From positions 310,001 through 374,000 of the forward strand of contig NZ_FWFP01000002.1 of the NCBI RefSeq assembly GCF_900172215.1: a stretch of DNA of 64,000 nucleotides, read 5' to 3'. Positions 60,054-64,000 of the stretch are shown one piece after another. The position numbers and the translations under genes are program-made. Every line of letters begins with the position of its first letter. The first letter of the stretch is position 1. This DNA comes from Ruegeria meonggei. GTDB lineage: Bacteria > Pseudomonadota > Alphaproteobacteria > Rhodobacterales > Rhodobacteraceae. The notes beneath the pieces are model-generated. The model made no database searches. It was not told where the DNA came from and saw nothing but the letters and a program-made list of their open reading frames with translations.

Positions 60054-62452
60054 GCGTGACAAAACCCCTGCCCCATGACGCGGCACCACTGCACGTATCC
60101 GGTACGGCGCGGTATGTGGATGACATCCCGACCCCCAAGGGCACGCTGTATCTGGCATTCGGCCTTAGCCCGATTGCCAAGGGCAAGATCACGGCGATGG
60201 ATTTGTCTGCGGTGAAAACTGCAGACGGGGTCGCAATGGTGATGACTGCCGAGGACCTGCCTTTTGCCAATGACGTCTCGCCCTCGATCCACGATGAACC
60301 GCTGCTGTCGGACGGCACGGTAAACTATATCGGCCAACCGGTGTTCGTTGTGGCGGCCACCAGCCATCTGGCTGCGCGCAAAGCCGCACGTCTGGGCAAG
60401 ATCGACTATGCCGAGGAAACACCTATTCTGACCATTGAGGACGCCCTGGCCGCGGACAGCCGCTTTGAAGACGGCCCGCGCATCTACGCCAAAGGCGACG
60501 CGGATGCGGCTATCGCAAGTGCCGCCCATGTGATCGAAGGCAGTTTTGAGCTTGGCGGGCAGGAGCATTTCTATCTGGAAGGTCAGGCCGCATTGGCCGT
60601 GCCGAATGAGGGCGCGGACATGCTGGTGCATTCCTCGACCCAGCACCCAACCGAGATACAGCACAAGGTAGCTGATGCTCTGGGCGTTCCGATGCATGCG
60701 GTCCGGGTTGAAACCCGCCGCATGGGCGGAGGGTTCGGGGGCAAGGAAAGCCAGGGTAACGCGCTGGCCGTCGCCTGTGCCATCGTCGCTCGGGCGACCG
60801 GCAAGGCCTGCAAAATGCGCTATGACCGCGATGATGACATGATTATCACCGGCAAGCGCCACGCGTTTCGGATTTCTTATCGTGCCGGGTTTGATGATCA
60901 CGGCCATATTCAGGGGGTGTCCTTCCTGCATCACGCCATCTGCGGTTGGGCACAGGACCTGTCCCTGCCCGTCGCGGACCGCGCGATGTTGCATTCCGAT
61001 AATGCATATCTTCTGCCCAACGCGCGGATCGAAAGCCATCGGTTGAAAACCAACACCCAATCCGCCACTGCCTATCGCGGTTTTGGCGGGCCGCAGGGCA
61101 TGGTTGGCGTCGAGCGAATGATGGACCACGCCGCGCACACGCTGCGCATTGATCCGGTTGAACTGCGCCGCAGGAACTATTACGAACCGGCCCATGCCGT
61201 GGCCGAACAACCGCCCGAGGAAAAACCGCTGGGCCGTCCCGACCCGCACGAAGACCTTACCAGTCGCGGCGCTGTTGATACGGCGCACGCTCCGGTACGT
61301 CCCTTGCCCGCTGGTGGCAATACGACGCCCTACGGGATGGAGGTCAGCGATTTCGAACTGCACGGTATGACCCAGGCACTGCTGGAATCCAGCGACTATG
61401 CCAAGCGCAAGGCAGCTATCGACAAATGGAACGCCGAAAACGCTGTGGTTAAGAAAGGCATCAGCTTTTCTCCGGTCAAGTTCGGCATTTCCTTCACGCT
61501 GACCCATTTGAACCAGGCGGGTGCTTTGGTGCACGTGTATCAGGACGGCTCAGTCCACCTGAACCACGGCGGCACAGAGATGGGTCAGGGCCTGTTCCAG
61601 AAGGTTGCACAGGTTGCAGCCTCACGGTTTGGCATCCCGCTGGAGATGGTGAAGATTACCGCGACCGACACAGCCAAAGTGCCGAATACCTCGGCCACGG
61701 CGGCCTCGTCCGGCAGCGATTTGAACGGGATGGCCGTGAAGGCGGCCTGCGACACGATCCGCGACCGGATGGCGGACTATCTGGCTGAACGGCACCAGGC
61801 TGATCCTGCCAGCGTCATCTTCACTGACGGTCATGTTGAGGTCGGCGAGGAACGCTACACCTTTGCCGAGGCTGCTGCACTGGCCTATCAGGGCCGGATC
61901 AGCCTGTCAGCAACGGGGTTCTACAAGACGCCCAAGATCGAATGGGATCGCATCAAAGGCCGGGGACGACCATTCTTTTACTTTGCTTATGGAGCCTCGA
62001 TCACCGAAGTTGCGGTTGACACACTGACTGGCGAAAACCGCATTCTGCGCACAGATATCCTGCATGACGCAGGTGCCTCACTGAACCCTGCGCTGGATAT
62101 CGGTCAGGTCGAAGGCGGCTATGTGCAAGGCGCGGGCTGGTTGACGACCGAGGAGCTGGTCTGGGACGGCAAAGGCAACCTGCGCACGCATGCGCCCTCG
62201 ACCTACAAGATCCCGGCCTGTTCCGACCGGCCCGACATCTTCAACGTAGCCCTTTGGCATGGTGAGAACCGCGAGGACACAATCTATCGCTCCAAGGCGG
62301 TCGGGGAACCCCCGTTCATGCTAGGCATATCCGCCTGGCTGGCGCTGTCGAATGCGGTGGCGGCCTGCGGTGACCGTTATCCGGCGCTGGATGCGCCCGC
62401 TACGGCCGAACAGGTGTGGCACGGCATCCAAAAGATGAAGGGAGACATTTGA
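60050..62452 (+). CDS. xdhB: Xanthine dehydrogenase molybdopterin-binding subunit
   Basis: An 800-residue subunit that holds the molybdopterin cofactor. It has [11 protein letters not shown] near residue 226, [12 protein letters not shown] near residue 505 and the active-site Glu in [12 protein letters not shown] near residue 750. It hydroxylates hypoxanthine and xanthine to urate. The overlap with xdhA and the shared TGATG junction with xdhC show a tightly coupled operon. Confidence 0.97.
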   Translation: MSVTKPLPHDAAPLHVSGTARYVDDIPTPKGTLYLAFGLSPIAKGKITAMDLSAVKTADGVAMVMTAEDLPFANDVSPSIHDEPLLSDGTVNYIGQPVFVVAATSHLAARKAARLGKIDYAEETPILTIEDALAADSRFEDGPRIYAKGDADAAIASAAHVIEGSFELGGQEHFYLEGQAALAVPNEGADMLVHSSTQHPTEIQHKVADALGVPMHAVRVETRRMGGGFGGKESQGNALAVACAIVARATGKACKMRYDRDDDMIITGKRHAFRISYRAGFDDHGHIQGVSFLHHAICGWAQDLSLPVADRAMLHSDNAYLLPNARIESHRLKTNTQSATAYRGFGGPQGMVGVERMMDHAAHTLRIDPVELRRRNYYEPAHAVAEQPPEEKPLGRPDPHEDLTSRGAVDTAHAPVRPLPAGGNTTPYGMEVSDFELHGMTQALLESSDYAKRKAAIDKWNAENAVVKKGISFSPVKFGISFTLTHLNQAGALVHVYQDGSVHLNHGGTEMGQGLFQKVAQVAASRFGIPLEMVKITATDTAKVPNTSATAASSGSDLNGMAVKAACDTIRDRMADYLAERHQADPASVIFTDGHVEVGEERYTFAEAAALAYQGRISLSATGFYKTPKIEWDRIKGRGRPFFYFAYGASITEVAVDTLTGENRILRTDILHDAGASLNPALDIGQVEGGYVQGAGWLTTEELVWDGKGNLRTHAPSTYKIPACSDRPDIFNVALWHGENREDTIYRSKAVGEPPFMLGISAWLALSNAVAACGDRYPALDAPATAEQVWHGIQKMKGDI

Positions 62453-63387
62453 TGGGATTTGACCTTGAGGCTTTGAGGGAGGCGGTCAAAACCCACGGGA
62501 CAGTTACCCGGGTGGTCATCGCCGCGATCAAGGGATCGTCCCCGCGCGAGATCGGCGCGGCGATGCTGGTCTGGAAGGATGGGCAGAGCGGCACCATCGG
62601 TGGCGGCACCCTGGAGTATCAGGCGGCAGAAGCGGCACGTACCCAAATCCATCCGGCCCGTCTTTCCCAGCATGCGCTTGGTCCCGATCTGGGGCAGTGT
62701 TGCGGCGGGGCGGTGACACTGGTCAGCGAAATCTATGACATGGGCGCGGTCGATCGGCTGGATGATACGATCATCGCTCGCCCAATGGCAGCGCCAGAGA
62801 TGCCTTTATCCGTCAAACGCGTGCTGGCGCAGGCGCGCGGTCAAGGTATCGACCCAGACCCGCAACTGTTGGAAGGCTGGATGATCGAGCCGGTTCACAA
62901 GCCCACACGCAATCTGTGGATCTGGGGCGCGGGCCATGTCGGTCGGGCGCTGGTTGATGTGCTGTCGCCCCTGCCCGATCTGGCCATCACCTGGGTGGAC
63001 ACCGGATCAGACCGGTTTCCTGATAAGGTACCGGGCGGCGTAACCGTCGTTCCGGCAGCGAAACCGGCCGAGTTGGTGCGCCACGCACCAATTGACGTCG
63101 AACACCTTGTGCTGACTTACTCACACAATCTGGATCTGGAACTGTGCAACAGGCTGCTTTTGCACGATTTCCGCTTTGCGGGGCTGATTGGCTCGGCTAC
63201 GAAATGGGCGCGATTCCGGTCGCGGCTGGCGGCCCTGGGCCATGCGCCCGAACAGATAAGCCGGATCACCTGCCCGATTGGTGATCCAACGCTGGGTAAA
63301 CACCCGCAGATGATCGCCGTTGGCGTCGCAACACAAGTGCTGCGCCCCGCCCGGCAGAACGACTTGAAGAAGGACCTGAGCGCGTGA
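62452..63387 (+). CDS. xdhC: Xanthine dehydrogenase accessory protein XdhC
   Basis: A 311-residue protein with the N-terminal SSPREIGAAMLV and LGQCCGGAVTLV segments and a Rossmann part from WGAGHVGRALVD near residue 160. It binds molybdenum cofactor, promotes its sulfuration and loads it into XdhB. Its ATG shares one base with the xdhB stop, and its own stop overlaps the GTG of the following ABC gene, placing that gene in the same operon. Confidence 0.95.
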   Translation: MGFDLEALREAVKTHGTVTRVVIAAIKGSSPREIGAAMLVWKDGQSGTIGGGTLEYQAAEAARTQIHPARLSQHALGPDLGQCCGGAVTLVSEIYDMGAVDRLDDTIIARPMAAPEMPLSVKRVLAQARGQGIDPDPQLLEGWMIEPVHKPTRNLWIWGAGHVGRALVDVLSPLPDLAITWVDTGSDRFPDKVPGGVTVVPAAKPAELVRHAPIDVEHLVLTYSHNLDLELCNRLLLHDFRFAGLIGSATKWARFRSRLAALGHAPEQISRITCPIGDPTLGKHPQMIAVGVATQVLRPARQNDLKKDLSA

Positions 63388-64000
63388 CCACTCCACTTCT
63401 AAGCTTGCAAGGGCTGACCAAAGCCTATCCCGGCGTCGTGGCCAATGATCAGGTGTCCTTTGACATCGGTGAAGGCGAGGTTCACGCCCTGTTGGGCGAG
63501 AATGGCGCCGGCAAATCCACGCTGGTGAAAATGATTTACGGGCTGGTCAAGCCAGACAGCGGCACCATGTTGCTGCGCGGACAGCCCTTTGCGCCACCCG
63601 AGCCCCGCGCAGCCCGCGCAGATGGGATCGCGATGGTGTTTCAGCATTTCTCGCTGTTCGACGCGCTGAACGTGGCTGAAAACATCGCTCTGGGGATGGA
63701 AAACCCGCCTGCCATGGGGGACCTGGCCTCGCGCATCCGCGAAGTTTCGGAAACCTACGGCCTGCCGCTGGACCCCTTTCGCACGGTTGGCGATCTGTCG
63801 GCCGGTGAGCGTCAGCGGGTCGAGATCATCCGATGCCTGTTGCAGGATCCCAAGCTGTTGATCATGGATGAACCGACCTCGGTTCTGACCCCGCAAGAGG
63901 TTGATATCCTGTTTGAAACGCTGAACAAACTGCGCTCCGAGGGCACTTCGATCCTGTATATCTCGCACAAGTTGGAGGAAATCCGTACCTTGTGTGATCA
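63384..64000 (+). CDS. ABC transporter ATP-binding protein (partial), nucleoside/sugar type
   Basis: The window ends inside this gene after 205 codons. It has Walker A GENGAGKST near residue 39, the Q-loop VFQHFSLFDALNVAENIALG, the signature LSAGERQRVEI, Walker B LLIMDEPTS and the H-loop SHK. The pattern is the first ATPase half of a double-domain RbsA/MglA-type protein that works with BMP-family binding proteins in nucleoside or nucleobase uptake. GTG 63384 overlaps the xdhC stop (GTGA), so uptake of a purine for xanthine dehydrogenase is the likely role. A minus-strand open frame here is a shadow. Confidence 0.85.
   Translation, partial: MTTPLLSLQGLTKAYPGVVANDQVSFDIGEGEVHALLGENGAGKSTLVKMIYGLVKPDSGTMLLRGQPFAPPEPRAARADGIAMVFQHFSLFDALNVAENIALGMENPPAMGDLASRIREVSETYGLPLDPFRTVGDLSAGERQRVEIIRCLLQDPKLLIMDEPTSVLTPQEVDILFETLNKLRSEGTSILYISHKLEEIRTLCD

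Overview
The window is a chromosomal segment of a marine alphaproteobacterium, most likely of the Roseobacter group (Rhodobacteraceae). The case rests on gene content: an ATP synthase F1 operon in the order atpHAGDC, a short HisG paired with HisZ, a ~760-residue B12-dependent ribonucleotide reductase, HrcA/CIRCE-type control of groESL, and several small families (DUF1150, DUF1489, DUF2125, DUF2161, TIGR01459 HAD, YcgN) typical of this clade. Base composition is moderately GC-rich throughout. I saw no insertion sequence, prophage, CRISPR array, rRNA or tRNA. Most of the window is ordinary core chromosome with small accessory islands.

Layout. 1-2.3 kb: the end of trxB, a coupled RES-domain gene and a membrane/ferredoxin/adenylate cyclase fusion. 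2.5-8 kb: a fused ATP sulfurylase/APS kinase, an animal-type heme peroxidase, a GT10-like glycosyltransferase coupled to a PhzF-like isomerase, and DUF1150. 8-13.5 kb: Hsp20, a DUF465 protein, purEK, an orphan phnM coupled to a secreted lipase, and a DMT permease. 13.5-15.7 kb: groESL with a readable promoter and CIRCE operator. 15.7-25.3 kb: housekeeping and metabolic genes (DUF2161, TraB/GumN, Mn-type pyrophosphatase, HAD, MaoC, ribF-ycgN-ltaE, two hydrolase/isomerase genes, prs). 25.3-26.7 kb: an H-type lectin and a membrane SGNH hydrolase. 26.7-31.6 kb: atpHAGDC. 31.9-36 kb: a methyltransferase, gloB and clpA.

36.1-41.2 kb holds a MotA/ExbB-like plus MotB/OmpA-like stator pair with a long coiled coil, followed by a frameshifted histidine phosphatase, then ChaC and DUF2125. 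41.2-46.8 kb: hisC-tyrosine pathway dehydrogenase-extensin, a class V PLP enzyme divergent from an Lrp regulator, and rpsD. 47-54.8 kb: nrdJ, DUF1489, hisS-hisZ-hisG, slyX and small envelope proteins. 54.8-58.3 kb: dnaE. 58.7 kb to the end: xdhABC running into a nucleobase/nucleoside-type ABC ATPase cut by the window edge, which suggests a purine uptake and oxidation operon.

The least ordinary items are the predicted heme/iron-sulfur cyclase, the stator-like complex with an interrupted partner gene, a RES gene behind trxB without an adjacent antitoxin, a perfect DnaA box on the predicted atp promoter, three GANTC sites inside the groESL promoter, and a hairpin-rich intergenic repeat with a second partial copy. 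All functional calls come from reading motifs by eye; no database search was run.
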